From the NCBI GenBank assembly GCA_946185305.1, contig CAMHJE010000120.1:1-7323 (forward strand): a stretch of DNA of 7,323 nucleotides, given 5' to 3'. Of this stretch, positions 1 to 6,650 are shown piece by piece. The first letter of the stretch is position 1. Each line of letters opens with the position of its first letter. The stretch comes from UBA3792 sp946185305. Lineage in GTDB: Bacteria > Bacillota > Clostridia > Christensenellales > CAG-138. Under the pieces are notes generated by a model. The model ran no database searches. It worked only from the letters and a program-made list of their open reading frames with translations, and was not told the DNA's origin. Both the position numbers and the translations under genes were made by a program.

Positions 1-805
1 CTATAGCGGCAACGCCATCGGAAAAGCTCGAAAGAATATAGCCAAGCTGTCTTTTTTCGCTTTCGAGCTGATGGACGGTTTTTTCCAAAGCGCCGCTCAT
101 GTTGTTGATCGTGCGGGCCAATATGCCGAGCTCACCGCGATATTGCCCTTTTACGCGTGCATCGTAGTGCCCTTGGGATAGCTGCCGGGCCACGTTCGTC
201 ATTTCGGACACGGGATACAGCAGATGGTTGATCAAAAACAATGCTGCAAGAAACATGATCGGCAGCAAAAACAAGGCAGTCACCCATAACGCATTGCTGA
301 GACGTGTGAATGCTGTGTTGATATTCTTTAGGTCCATGATCAGCAGCATACAGCCGACAAGCTCTGTATCTCGATACAGAGGACGTCCGGCATAGATCGA
401 GCCGCTGACGGATGAAATCGTGATATTGTTCAGATCAATGATTTCGCCGCTCATCATGCGATCCATAAACTGCTGAAACAGCGCGTTTTCCTGGTAATCG
501 GCGATGTTGGTTGCGAACAGATTCTTTGACCCAACGGTTTCCGGGAAAAACAGAATAAAAGAAATATCATTTGCCTTGGAAATGGATTTCAGATATTGAT
601 GAAACCCGTTGCGGATATCGCTTTGCTGATTGCCAAATAGGTTTTGCGCGGCGTCCGCCGTCTTGTTCAACGATTCCTGCTGCAGGCTGATATACGTTTT
701 TCGACCGAAATAGGTATATGCTCCCAGCAACACGCCGGTTGCAAGGAGCAATAAGACGATACAAATTATGAATGATTTGCGAAACAGCTCACCTTTGAAG
801 TTCAT
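1..805 (-). CDS. Sensor histidine kinase, N-terminal part (HAMP/PAS type), cut by left edge
   Basis: Membrane sensor kinase of a two-component system, partner of the regulator immediately upstream (812-1498). The frame is open from an ATG at 805 to the window edge, giving 268 residues; the catalytic half (DHp and ATPase) lies outside. Visible order: short basic N-terminus, TM1 at about residues 11-31, an extracytoplasmic region of about 140 residues (32-170), TM2 at about 172-192, then a HAMP linker at about 193-245 with the conserved Pro198 and an Arg-Gly-Glu-Leu-Gly turn. A predicted coiled stretch follows, then ILSSFSDGVAAI (257-268), which resembles the start of a PAS domain as in WalK/PhoR-type kinases. 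The start is fixed because the regulator's TAA stop is in the same frame 6 bases upstream. No good Shine-Dalgarno is seen, so translation is probably coupled to the regulator. The ligand is unknown; WalK/ResE/PhoR-like is inference. Confidence 0.9.
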   Translation of the reverse strand, partial: MNFKGELFRKSFIICIVLLLLATGVLLGAYTYFGRKTYISLQQESLNKTADAAQNLFGNQQSDIRNGFHQYLKSISKANDISFILFFPETVGSKNLFATNIADYQENALFQQFMDRMMSGEIIDLNNITISSVSGSIYAGRPLYRDTELVGCMLLIMDLKNINTAFTRLSNALWVTALFLLPIMFLAALFLINHLLYPVSEMTNVARQLSQGHYDARVKGQYRGELGILARTINNMSGALEKTVHQLESEKRQLGYILSSFSDGVAAI

Positions 806-811
806 AGTGCG

Positions 812-1498
812 TTACGATTCCAATTCAAATTTATAACCGACGCCGTAGATGGTTTTGATGCTCCACCCAAGCCCTTCGGAATTGAGCTTTGCACGCAGGC
901 GCTTGATATGAGTATCTACCGTACGCGTTTCCCCCGCAAAATCATACCCCCAAACGCGGGAAAGCAACGTATCACGCGTAAATACCTGCCCGGGGTTCGA
1001 GGCCAGCATATACAGAATCTCGATCTCTTTCGGTGTGCAGACGACGTGTTCGCCGCGAAGCAGCACGGTATAGCTGTTCAAGTCAATGGAAAGACCGTTG
1101 TAGGTAATGATATTCGGATCCTTATTCTCAGATTTCGATTCGACGCGGCGCAGAATGGCCTTCACCCTTGCCACAACCTCACGCGGGCTGAACGGCTTAA
1201 CGATGTAATCGTCGGCGCCGAGCTCAAGGCCCAAAATACGATCAATCTCCTCTCCCTTTGCGGTCAGCATAATGATCGGCAAGGTAGAACGTTTACGGAT
1301 CTCACGGCAAACATCAATGCCGGATTTTTTCGGCATCATAATATCGAGCACGCAAAGAGAGATAGAATCGTCAGCTTTTTCAAGCCCCTCTTCCCCGTTA
1401 TACGCATCGACGACTTCATATCCGTCCGCTTCAAAATACAAACGCAAGGATTCATGTACAACGGGTTCATCATCGCATATCAATATTCTTGTAGCCAT
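812..1498 (-). CDS. OmpR/PhoB-family response regulator (RR1)
   Basis: DNA-binding response regulator of 228 residues, the usual length for the OmpR/PhoB family, presumably phosphorylated by the downstream kinase. Receiver domain at about 1-120: acidic pocket Asp9/Asp10, phospho-acceptor Asp52 in VLDIMMP, switch Thr78 in MLTAK, and Lys100 in IVKPF. Winged-helix domain at about 130-228, including the RVWGYDF segment, the recognition-helix region TVDTHIKRLRAKL, and a terminal hairpin TIYGVGYKF. The ATG at 1498 is chosen because the protein then begins MATRILICDDE, as the family does, with AGGAGG 11 bases upstream. A GTG at 1510 would add four residues but overlaps that ribosome site. The kinase gene follows after 6 bases, forming an operon. 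The receiver and wing resemble the WalR/PhoP/ResD branch, but I cannot assign an orthologue. Confidence 0.95.
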   Translation of the reverse strand: MATRILICDDEPVVHESLRLYFEADGYEVVDAYNGEEGLEKADDSISLCVLDIMMPKKSGIDVCREIRKRSTLPIIMLTAKGEEIDRILGLELGADDYIVKPFSPREVVARVKAILRRVESKSENKDPNIITYNGLSIDLNSYTVLLRGEHVVCTPKEIEILYMLASNPGQVFTRDTLLSRVWGYDFAGETRTVDTHIKRLRAKLNSEGLGWSIKTIYGVGYKFELES

Positions 1499-1509
1499 AT
1501 ATATCTGCA

Positions 1510-1515
1510 CCTCCT
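1510..1515 (-). promoter_or_regulatory. Ribosome binding site of RR1 (decides the start)
   Basis: AGGAGG on the minus strand, 11 bases before the ATG at 1498 (9 bases if read as GGAGGTG). It overlaps the alternative GTG at 1510 and therefore argues against that start. Confidence 0.8.
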
Positions 1516-1521
1516 GGATGG

Positions 1522-1539
1522 AAAGATTATCCTATCTTT
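1522..1539 (-). repeat. Short inverted repeat in the RR1 leader
   Basis: Perfect 6-base arms AAAGAT (1522-1527) and ATCTTT (1534-1539) with a 6-base centre, directly after the predicted -10 box and before the ribosome site. It could form a small hairpin at the start of the RR1 transcript or be part of an operator. The stem is A/T-rich and weak. Confidence 0.4.
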
Positions 1540-1542
1540 AGT

Positions 1543-1572
1543 ATAATACAAATTTGGGGAAAATCCAGTCAT
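1543..1572 (-). promoter_or_regulatory. Predicted sigma-A-type promoter of RR1-HK1
   Basis: On the minus strand, ATGACT (1567-1572, 4 of 6 to TTGACA), an 18-base spacer and TATTAT (1543-1548, 5 of 6 to TATAAT). An overlapping TATACT at 1540-1545 is an alternative -10 but lacks a well-spaced -35. The long spacer and weak -35 fit a promoter that needs an activator. It sits in the 111-base gap between the penicillin-binding protein stop and RR1, so RR1-HK1 can be transcribed independently of the upstream gene. Confidence 0.5.
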
Positions 1573-1590
1573 TTCAGGAAAATTCCCCAA
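1554..1590. repeat. Inverted and direct repeats flanking the RR1 -35 region
   Basis: Perfect 8-base inverted repeat TTGGGGAA (1554-1561) and TTCCCCAA (1583-1590), separated by 21 bases. The same block also carries a direct repeat GGAAAATCC (1558-1566) and GGAAAATTC (1577-1585), 8 of 9 identical with a 19-base period. The two copies bracket the predicted RR1 -35, which fits an operator. Alternatively, because it begins 20 bases after the stop of the penicillin-binding protein gene, it could fold as an mRNA 3' hairpin. It lacks a clean T-run, so I do not call it a terminator. Confidence 0.5.
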
Positions 1591-1609
1591 GTTTCACGAT
1601 TTTGTCAAA

Positions 1610-4291
1610 TTATTCGGTTGCATACGCGGCAACAAGCGTGTTATAGGCACGCAGTAAACTCTCATAGGCCGAGGACAGCCGATCATAGTCGGAGGCATCC
1701 TCTATGGCCTCCAACAGTGATCGAAGTGTTTCGGCATCGTCAGCCGTCATCACGTCGGCGTGCTCCGAGATAAATGTCTGAGAGGCGGATTTTAGCGTTT
1801 CCGCCTTTTCCCGCAGCGTTTCGGCGGGCGTCTCCTGTGTACAGATTGGCAAATCAGCTTTATAGGCAATGATGGACTTGTCGGTTCTCACCCATGTATC
1901 ACCGAAGACTTTTTTCAGAACGCTGTCCTCCAGCGAATAGAACTGGTTATTCGGCCGGATCAGAACGTATGTTTTTTCTTCAATCGTGTCGGACGAGCAG
2001 TTATCGCCGGCAAGATTCCCGGAGGTCGTGCAGATCGAAAGCGTCACATGCATGTCGCAGTATTCCGTCGGCACATCGGCATAATCGAACCAATCCGTTA
2101 CCAAATTGAACTTGCTGCCGTTTGACTGCTGATAATGAACGCATGCTTCGGTGGCAAGCAGCCCTGAGACCGGGCATACCGTTCTGCGAACAAGTCCGAG
2201 AGACTCCGGCGATTCATGGTTGATCGGACGGCTTTCATGACCTTCCATCAGCTGCGACATGTAGGACTGCCATAGCGGCGCCGCATAATCACCGCCGGTT
2301 GCGCCGGTTTCCAGCTTATTGCTCGGGTAATCATGTCCGATCCAAACAACGGAGGTATAATCGCAAGTTATTCCTGCAAAATAGACGCTCGCATAATCGG
2401 CATTCGTACCGGTCTTTCCGGCAACGTCATAACCGTCGATTTTCGCTTTCGTTCCTGTACCGGACTGAACGGCATCCTTCAAAAGATCAACAAGGAAATA
2501 CGCGGTCGAGGCTTCGTTATAGATACGTTTTTGCGTACCGCGAATGATATCGGCATCCAATATAACGTTTCCGTCGCTGTCGGTCACACGTGTAAAGGAC
2601 AGCGGTTCCAGATAATATCCGTTGTTAGCGATGGCGGCATATGCAGCGCACATCTGAATCGGCGTAATGCCGGAGGTGCCGAGCGCAAGTCCCGGGCCGT
2701 CTTGATTGATCTGAGAAGCGGGTATGCCGAGACGCTCCAGATACTGCATAGCGCGCGTCACTCCGACATTTGCAGAAAAGAGCAATCTGCCGGCAACGAC
2801 GTTCAACGATTGCTGCAAGCCTGTCCGCAGCGTAACGGGACCGTATCGGCGGCTGCTTGTCAATCCGCCGTTCGGATAGCCGCTTTCTCCGCCCCATCCC
2901 GGGATTGCACCGTCTACATTGGCGATTACCGTTGCGGGCGACAACCCGTTATCCAATGCCGTTCCGTAAATGGAAAGCGGCTTAATGGCGGAGCCGACTT
3001 CGGTGTAGCTCGAGGATGCACGGTTAATGCCCTTGCGGATACTCGGCTCGGTACGTCCGCCGACTATGGCGCGGAGCTCGCCGGTGCGCTGATCTATGAC
3101 AACCGCGGCAGCCTGCGGCTCAACCGTTTCGATGGTGATGCTGTCGGAAATCGTTTCGGTGATGACGCTTTGACTCATATCCGCTAACTTTGGATATTTG
3201 TCCCAGTTGGAAAGACTGCTCTGTACGGTGTTCTGCACGAACGGATCCACGGTCGTGTAAATCCGATACCCACCGGTACGCAGCTTATTTTCATAGGCAA
3301 CACGGTTGGCGCTCGTATCCGCAACGCCGTCAACGGCAAGCCAATGACGGATCACGTCGTCCACACAGTATTCCACGAAGTACGCCATGTCGTACATTTT
3401 GGAGTTCTCGGATACTTCTATGATCGAGACATTTTCCTGCAGCGCCGCATTATATTGATCGAGCGTAATTTTGTCGTTTTCATACATGCGGGAAAGCACT
3501 GTGTTCGTTCGCGCTACGGTATACTTTTCATAAGCATCTTCTGCCCGCCCGTATTTTTCCCAGTAATAATTCAGACGCGGGTTGTAGCGGTAAGGATTTT
3601 GCGTCAGACCGGCGATCATTGCACATTCACGAATTGTCAGCTCATTCAGTTCCTTGCCGAAAAAGTCATGAGCCGCGGCCTTTACGCCGTAGTTGGATCC
3701 GCCGAGGTAGATGTCATTGAGATATGCCTCTAAGATATCATCCTTCTTCATAACCGTTTCAAGCTGCAGAGCTAAGAAGGCTTCTTGAATTTTACGCTTA
3801 TAGGTTCGCTCGGAACCGAGGATTTTGTTTTTGATCAATTGCTGCGTGATCGTCGAACCGCCGGAGGAGTTGCTGTTGCCGAGCACCTCCAATACGGCGG
3901 AAAAAAGACGCTTAAAATCTACGCCGCTGTGCTTATAGAACCGTACGTCCTCCACAGAGATAAAGGCATTGCAGAGCATTTCCGGAATATCTTCCATATC
4001 GACCCAGTCACGGTATTCGATTGCCGCCATGGACATGATCTCCTGCCCGTTCATATCGTAGAGATAAGAGGTACGATCACTGATGGTCAACTGGGCGACA
4101 TCCAAAGCAGGCGTTGTATCGACATACGCCTTTGCAACGCCATAGACCAATCCAAGCCCCAAAAAACCAACCACAAAAACGGCAAGAATCAGGAACTTCA
4201 AAGAGTGAAACAATATATCGAGAGGAAGCGCCTTGCGTTCCTTCTTCTTTGTTAAGCGCAATGCGCTTTTTGTTTTATTGGAAGCAGCCAT
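1610..4291 (-). CDS. Class A penicillin-binding protein (bifunctional transglycosylase/transpeptidase, PBP1a-like)
   Basis: Membrane-anchored enzyme of 893 residues that polymerises lipid II into glycan strands and cross-links the stem peptides. Order: Lys-rich cytoplasmic tail (1-30), signal-anchor TM at about 31-55, GT51 transglycosylase at about 75-260, and transpeptidase at about 385-690. GT51 motifs: Glu114 in EDVRFYKHSG, GGSTITQQ at 144-151, RKIQE at 166-170 with the second key Glu170, and YLNDIYLG at 190-197. Transpeptidase motifs: nucleophile Ser434 and Lys437 in GSAIKP, SLN at 495-497, and KTGT at 626-629. All catalytic residues are present. The tail (700-770) holds Cys706, 717, 745, 754 and 765 in a CPxSG...C...CxxH arrangement, followed by a charged helical segment (820-893). 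The ATG at 4291 has AGGTGA 7 bases upstream and its own promoter. A ponA/pbp1A-type symbol would fit but cannot be settled among paralogues. Confidence 0.97.
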   Translation of the reverse strand: MAASNKTKSALRLTKKKERKALPLDILFHSLKFLILAVFVVGFLGLGLVYGVAKAYVDTTPALDVAQLTISDRTSYLYDMNGQEIMSMAAIEYRDWVDMEDIPEMLCNAFISVEDVRFYKHSGVDFKRLFSAVLEVLGNSNSSGGSTITQQLIKNKILGSERTYKRKIQEAFLALQLETVMKKDDILEAYLNDIYLGGSNYGVKAAAHDFFGKELNELTIRECAMIAGLTQNPYRYNPRLNYYWEKYGRAEDAYEKYTVARTNTVLSRMYENDKITLDQYNAALQENVSIIEVSENSKMYDMAYFVEYCVDDVIRHWLAVDGVADTSANRVAYENKLRTGGYRIYTTVDPFVQNTVQSSLSNWDKYPKLADMSQSVITETISDSITIETVEPQAAAVVIDQRTGELRAIVGGRTEPSIRKGINRASSSYTEVGSAIKPLSIYGTALDNGLSPATVIANVDGAIPGWGGESGYPNGGLTSSRRYGPVTLRTGLQQSLNVVAGRLLFSANVGVTRAMQYLERLGIPASQINQDGPGLALGTSGITPIQMCAAYAAIANNGYYLEPLSFTRVTDSDGNVILDADIIRGTQKRIYNEASTAYFLVDLLKDAVQSGTGTKAKIDGYDVAGKTGTNADYASVYFAGITCDYTSVVWIGHDYPSNKLETGATGGDYAAPLWQSYMSQLMEGHESRPINHESPESLGLVRRTVCPVSGLLATEACVHYQQSNGSKFNLVTDWFDYADVPTEYCDMHVTLSICTTSGNLAGDNCSSDTIEEKTYVLIRPNNQFYSLEDSVLKKVFGDTWVRTDKSIIAYKADLPICTQETPAETLREKAETLKSASQTFISEHADVMTADDAETLRSLLEAIEDASDYDRLSSAYESLLRAYNTLVAAYATE

Positions 4292-4298
4292 TCTATTA

Positions 4299-4339
4299 TC
4301 ACCTGTTTACAGTATACCATAGATTTCTGCGGCTGTCGC
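4299..4339 (-). promoter_or_regulatory. Promoter and ribosome site of the penicillin-binding protein gene
   Basis: On the minus strand, GCGACA (4334-4339, 4 of 6), exactly 17 bases, TATACT (4311-4316, 5 of 6). The Shine-Dalgarno AGGTGA occupies 4299-4304, 7 bases before the ATG. The expected transcription start (about 4303-4305) falls at or inside the Shine-Dalgarno, so the leader would be only about 12-14 bases. Either the leader is unusually short or a second start lies upstream. Confidence 0.65.
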
Positions 4340-4410
4340 GTTTTTTCCGAAGAATTCAAAAAATGGTTGCAAATCAGCCGAAATTCGCAGGTAGATAAGG
4401 ATGAATTCAA

Positions 4411-4441
4411 TAAAAAATCCCGCTCTTTTGAAGAACGGGAT
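4411..4441 (-). terminator. Rho-independent terminator of the tRNA gene
   Basis: On the minus strand, an 11-base stem (ATCCCGTTCTT pairing with AAGAGCGGGAT, one G-U pair) with a CAA loop, followed by TTTTT. The hairpin spans 4417-4441 and the T-run 4412-4416. The first stem base directly follows the tRNA CCA end. It separates the tRNA from the penicillin-binding protein promoter downstream. Confidence 0.92.
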
Positions 4442-4518
4442 TGGTGGAGCTTAGGGGATTCGAACCCCTGATCTCTACACTGCCAGTGTAGCGCGATAGC
4501 CAACTTCGCTAAAGCCCC
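4442..4518 (-). tRNA. tRNA-Ala (anticodon GGC), CCA encoded
   Basis: A 77-base cloverleaf including the 3' CCA (4442-4444). Acceptor stem GGGGCTT/AAGCTCC contains the G3-U70 wobble pair, the main alanine identity element. D-stem GCGA/TCGC with GG in the loop; anticodon stem CTACA/TGTAG with loop CTGGCAG, hence anticodon GGC reading GCC and GCU; T-stem AGGGG/CCCCT with loop TTCGAAT; discriminator A73. All stems are fully paired apart from the expected G-U, so the gene looks functional. It is a single tRNA gene with its own promoter and terminator, not part of a cluster in this window. Confidence 0.97.
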
Positions 4519-4531
4519 AAACAGCTTTTGT

Positions 4532-4560
4532 ATAATAGCACATCTTTTCGGAAAACGCAA
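4532..4560 (-). promoter_or_regulatory. Promoter of the tRNA-Ala gene
   Basis: On the minus strand, TTGCGT (4555-4560), a 17-base spacer and TATTAT (4532-4537, 5 of 6 to consensus), placed 13 bases before the tRNA 5' end. The A/T-rich stretch just upstream (about 4561-4600) could act as an UP element. The remaining gap to the kinase stop (4623) shows no clear terminator, so read-through from HK2 is possible. Confidence 0.7.
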
Positions 4561-4622
4561 GCATTTTTTCAAAATTTTATAAAAAACTTTTGTGCTATGA
4601 TACAAAGTATAGAAAGCATGTA

Positions 4623-5903
4623 TTATCCCTCCGGGAAGGTCGCTTCAATTGTCAACGAGGCGCCGTCCTCGGAAAACGCATGAATCTTTCCTTTGTGTGC
4701 TTCAGTTACGGCTTTGGCAACGGCAAGGCCGAGTCCGAATCCGCCATGCTCAGAATTGCGCGAGGAATCCGCCCGGTAAAAGCGGTCGAAGAACTGATCG
4801 TAATTTCCTTTTGAAATGTTCTCCGCCGTATTATAGGCGGACAGCAGTATTTTTCCGGATACCTTGCTCAGCCGAAAACGGATCACTCCGCCGTCGGGCG
4901 TATATTTCATCGCGTTGTCCATTAAAATGGAAAGCAGCTTTTCAATCGACTTTTGATCTCCTTTAACCGATAAAAGCGGCTGGATGTCTACGGTTAGCTG
5001 TTTGCCGGATGTTCTTGCTACGGCAGCGAAAGGCGCAATGATCTCCTCTGCCACCTCTGAAATCGGCAGAGAAGTCATCTGCATGCGCGGCGTATCCTCT
5101 TCCATGCGGGACAAATAAATCAAATCGTTTGTCAAAGAGGACAGTCGCGCAGCTTGTGATCGAATATCCGATAGCCACTCGCTCGGTTCGTTTTCCATTT
5201 CGAGCACATCCACATCCGCATTGATGATCGTGAGGGGCGTTTTCAGCTCATGCCCTGCATCGGTAATAAAACGTTTTTGCTTCTCGTAGCTTTGCGCAAT
5301 CGGGCGAACCATGCGTGCCGATAAAAACAAAATCAGCAGGAACACGGCGACGAGACCTATGAAAGAAATCAAGATGCTCGAAAACAAAAAGTTCTCAAAT
5401 GTAGCTAATTCCCTCTGCACATTCAAAAAGACAAGCAGCGTACCGGCGCTGCCAACAGAAGCGGCATAACGGTAACCGGAAATAAATCCGCTCGCTTTAT
5501 GGGACGTATAAACCAGCGAAGCGATTCCTTCGGCGCTTTCCTCATCCAATGAAATCCGATCCAAATTGCAGCTTGATATATTCCCTTCCGCATCAAAGAA
5601 AACCGTGAAATAACGCGTCTGAAACGGCATTTCATCCATGTTGCGCTTATCACCGAAGAGATAAAGGCCACCCTGCCCCTCCCGGCGATGATCCCGCATT
5701 TTCTCTTCGCCCTCCGAAATCGGCGGAACATCGGAGGTTGGATAAGTCCCGTCGTGATCGATGATTGTCGTGATCGTTCTGTCCGCTTCTTGCACAAGAG
5801 AACTGAAATTGATCCAGTTGATAGATCCGATCAAAACAAGAAGGACGAGAAAAACAGACAGCATGGCAATCGCCACAAATCGACGCCGCAACCGCTTGAT
5901 CAT
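4623..5903 (-). CDS. Sensor histidine kinase without HAMP domain (HK2, CiaH-like)
   Basis: Membrane histidine kinase of 426 residues, partner of RR2. TM1 at about 9-29; extracytoplasmic region at about 30-170, including TRYFTVFFDAEG (96-107) and GYRYAASV (143-150), a small fold common in clostridial kinases of this kind; TM2 at about 173-197. The H-box begins only about 15-20 residues later, with His218 in GHELKTP, so there is no full HAMP linker. ATPase motifs: N-box with Asn330 in LMDNAMKY, F-box FFDRFYRAD (371-379), and G2 box GGFGLGLAVAK (387-397). The usual DxGxG G1 box is replaced by YNTAENI (357-363), as I recall for CiaH-like kinases. The ATG at 5903 overlaps the RR2 stop as ATGA, with GGAGGT 6 bases upstream. 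The signal is unknown; CiaH-like is inferred from motif style. Confidence 0.95.
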   Translation of the reverse strand: MIKRLRRRFVAIAMLSVFLVLLVLIGSINWINFSSLVQEADRTITTIIDHDGTYPTSDVPPISEGEEKMRDHRREGQGGLYLFGDKRNMDEMPFQTRYFTVFFDAEGNISSCNLDRISLDEESAEGIASLVYTSHKASGFISGYRYAASVGSAGTLLVFLNVQRELATFENFLFSSILISFIGLVAVFLLILFLSARMVRPIAQSYEKQKRFITDAGHELKTPLTIINADVDVLEMENEPSEWLSDIRSQAARLSSLTNDLIYLSRMEEDTPRMQMTSLPISEVAEEIIAPFAAVARTSGKQLTVDIQPLLSVKGDQKSIEKLLSILMDNAMKYTPDGGVIRFRLSKVSGKILLSAYNTAENISKGNYDQFFDRFYRADSSRNSEHGGFGLGLAVAKAVTEAHKGKIHAFSEDGASLTIEATFPEG

Positions 5904-6577
5904 TCCTGTACCTCCAAATAATACCCAAGACCACGTTGCGCCTTAATGGACACGTTGGCGCCGATGGCGGAGAGCTTTTTACGCAGGTACGAGATATATA
6001 CCCAAACAACATTCAGCTCTGCATCGCTGTCATAGCCCCAAATGCGGTCCATAAAATGCTCTGTCGAGATCAGCTTTTGGGGATTGCGCATCAGCATTTC
6101 CAGCATTTGATATTCCTTGCTCGCGAGCTTATAGCTGCCGCCGGGCGCGGAAAGCTCATAACTGGCGCTGTTTAGGGAGATATTGCCTACCTGAAGAATA
6201 CTGTCCGTCTGTACGGAGGCGGATGTACGCGTCATAGCACGGATGCGCGCCAGCAACTCAGCTGTGGCAAACGGCTTGGTCAGGTAATCGTTGGCGCCGC
6301 TGTCGAGCCCGGTGACACGATCATCAATTTCGGAACGGGCGGTCAGCATCAAAACAGGCGTACGGTTCCCAGCCTTTCGCATCTGCCTGAGCACCGCAAA
6401 GCCATCTACCTTTGGCATCATGACATCCAAAATTACGCCGTCATAGTTTTCCGTAGCCAGATAGTCCAAAGCCTCTTGACCGTCATATACGGCGTCAACG
6501 GAATAGTTGTTTTTCGTCAGTATAGCCGTCACCGCTTTAGACAGCGACTTTTCATCTTCGGCAAACAGTAATCGCAT
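5900..6577 (-). CDS. OmpR-family response regulator (RR2, CiaR-like)
   Basis: DNA-binding response regulator of 225 residues. Receiver at about 1-118: acidic Glu7/Asp8, phospho-acceptor Asp51 in ILDVMMP, switch Thr79 in MLTAR, Lys101 in LTKPF. Winged-helix domain at about 128-225 with DRIWGYDSD and VVWVYISYLRKKL, followed by RGLGYYLE. The DSD...VV.VYIS..RKKL pattern is what I recall from CiaR and its clostridial relatives. The ATG at 6577 is chosen because the receiver then starts MRLLFAEDE with the family's spacing; the frame stays open 16 codons further upstream, but those codons look like leader. The ribosome site is weak (AAAGAG, 9 bases upstream). It overlaps HK2 by 4 bases, so the two are translationally coupled. 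It is divergent from the glycosidase gene at 6716, a likely target. Confidence 0.95.
   Translation of the reverse strand: MRLLFAEDEKSLSKAVTAILTKNNYSVDAVYDGQEALDYLATENYDGVILDVMMPKVDGFAVLRQMRKAGNRTPVLMLTARSEIDDRVTGLDSGANDYLTKPFATAELLARIRAMTRTSASVQTDSILQVGNISLNSASYELSAPGGSYKLASKEYQMLEMLMRNPQKLISTEHFMDRIWGYDSDAELNVVWVYISYLRKKLSAIGANVSIKAQRGLGYYLEVQE
5910..5915 (-). promoter_or_regulatory. Ribosome binding site of HK2 inside the RR2 gene
   Basis: GGAGGT on the minus strand, 6 bases before the HK2 ATG at 5903, encoded within the last codons of RR2. Its strength supports the ATGA-overlap start. Confidence 0.85.
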
Positions 6578-6650
6578 AATGCTTAACTCTTTCTGTATAT
6601 TTTCTTCAGCATACCATAGAACCATAAAAAAAGCACGCTTTATTTTTCAC

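Noticed and set aside
908..1546. Plus-strand open frame opposite RR1
   Set aside because: Antisense to a clear response regulator; no domain, no ribosome site.
1603..1608. Perfect TTGACA on the minus strand just before RR1
   Set aside because: It lies across the penicillin-binding protein stop, and 17-18 bases further on there is only GAATTT or AATTTT, so no usable -10.
2333..3187. Long plus-strand open frame (about 284 codons) opposite the penicillin-binding protein
   Set aside because: It mirrors the codon structure of a gene with all catalytic motifs intact; its translation shows no recognisable domain and is Arg/Gly/Ala-rich as antisense shadows usually are.
4352..4415. Two GAATTCAA-containing A-rich stretches (near 4352 and 4403) considered as direct repeats
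   Set aside because: Only 8 bases match beyond simple A-richness, and the spacing (51) fits no known site.
4252..4605. Minus-strand open frame across the tRNA and the penicillin-binding protein start
   Set aside because: It runs through a convincing tRNA, its terminator and a promoter; a coding role is implausible.
4595..4620. Dyad-like sequence after the HK2 stop (TGCT...ATAC/GTAT...AGCA) considered as a terminator
   Set aside because: The stem is short, interrupted and A/T-rich, with no adjoining T-run on the minus strand.
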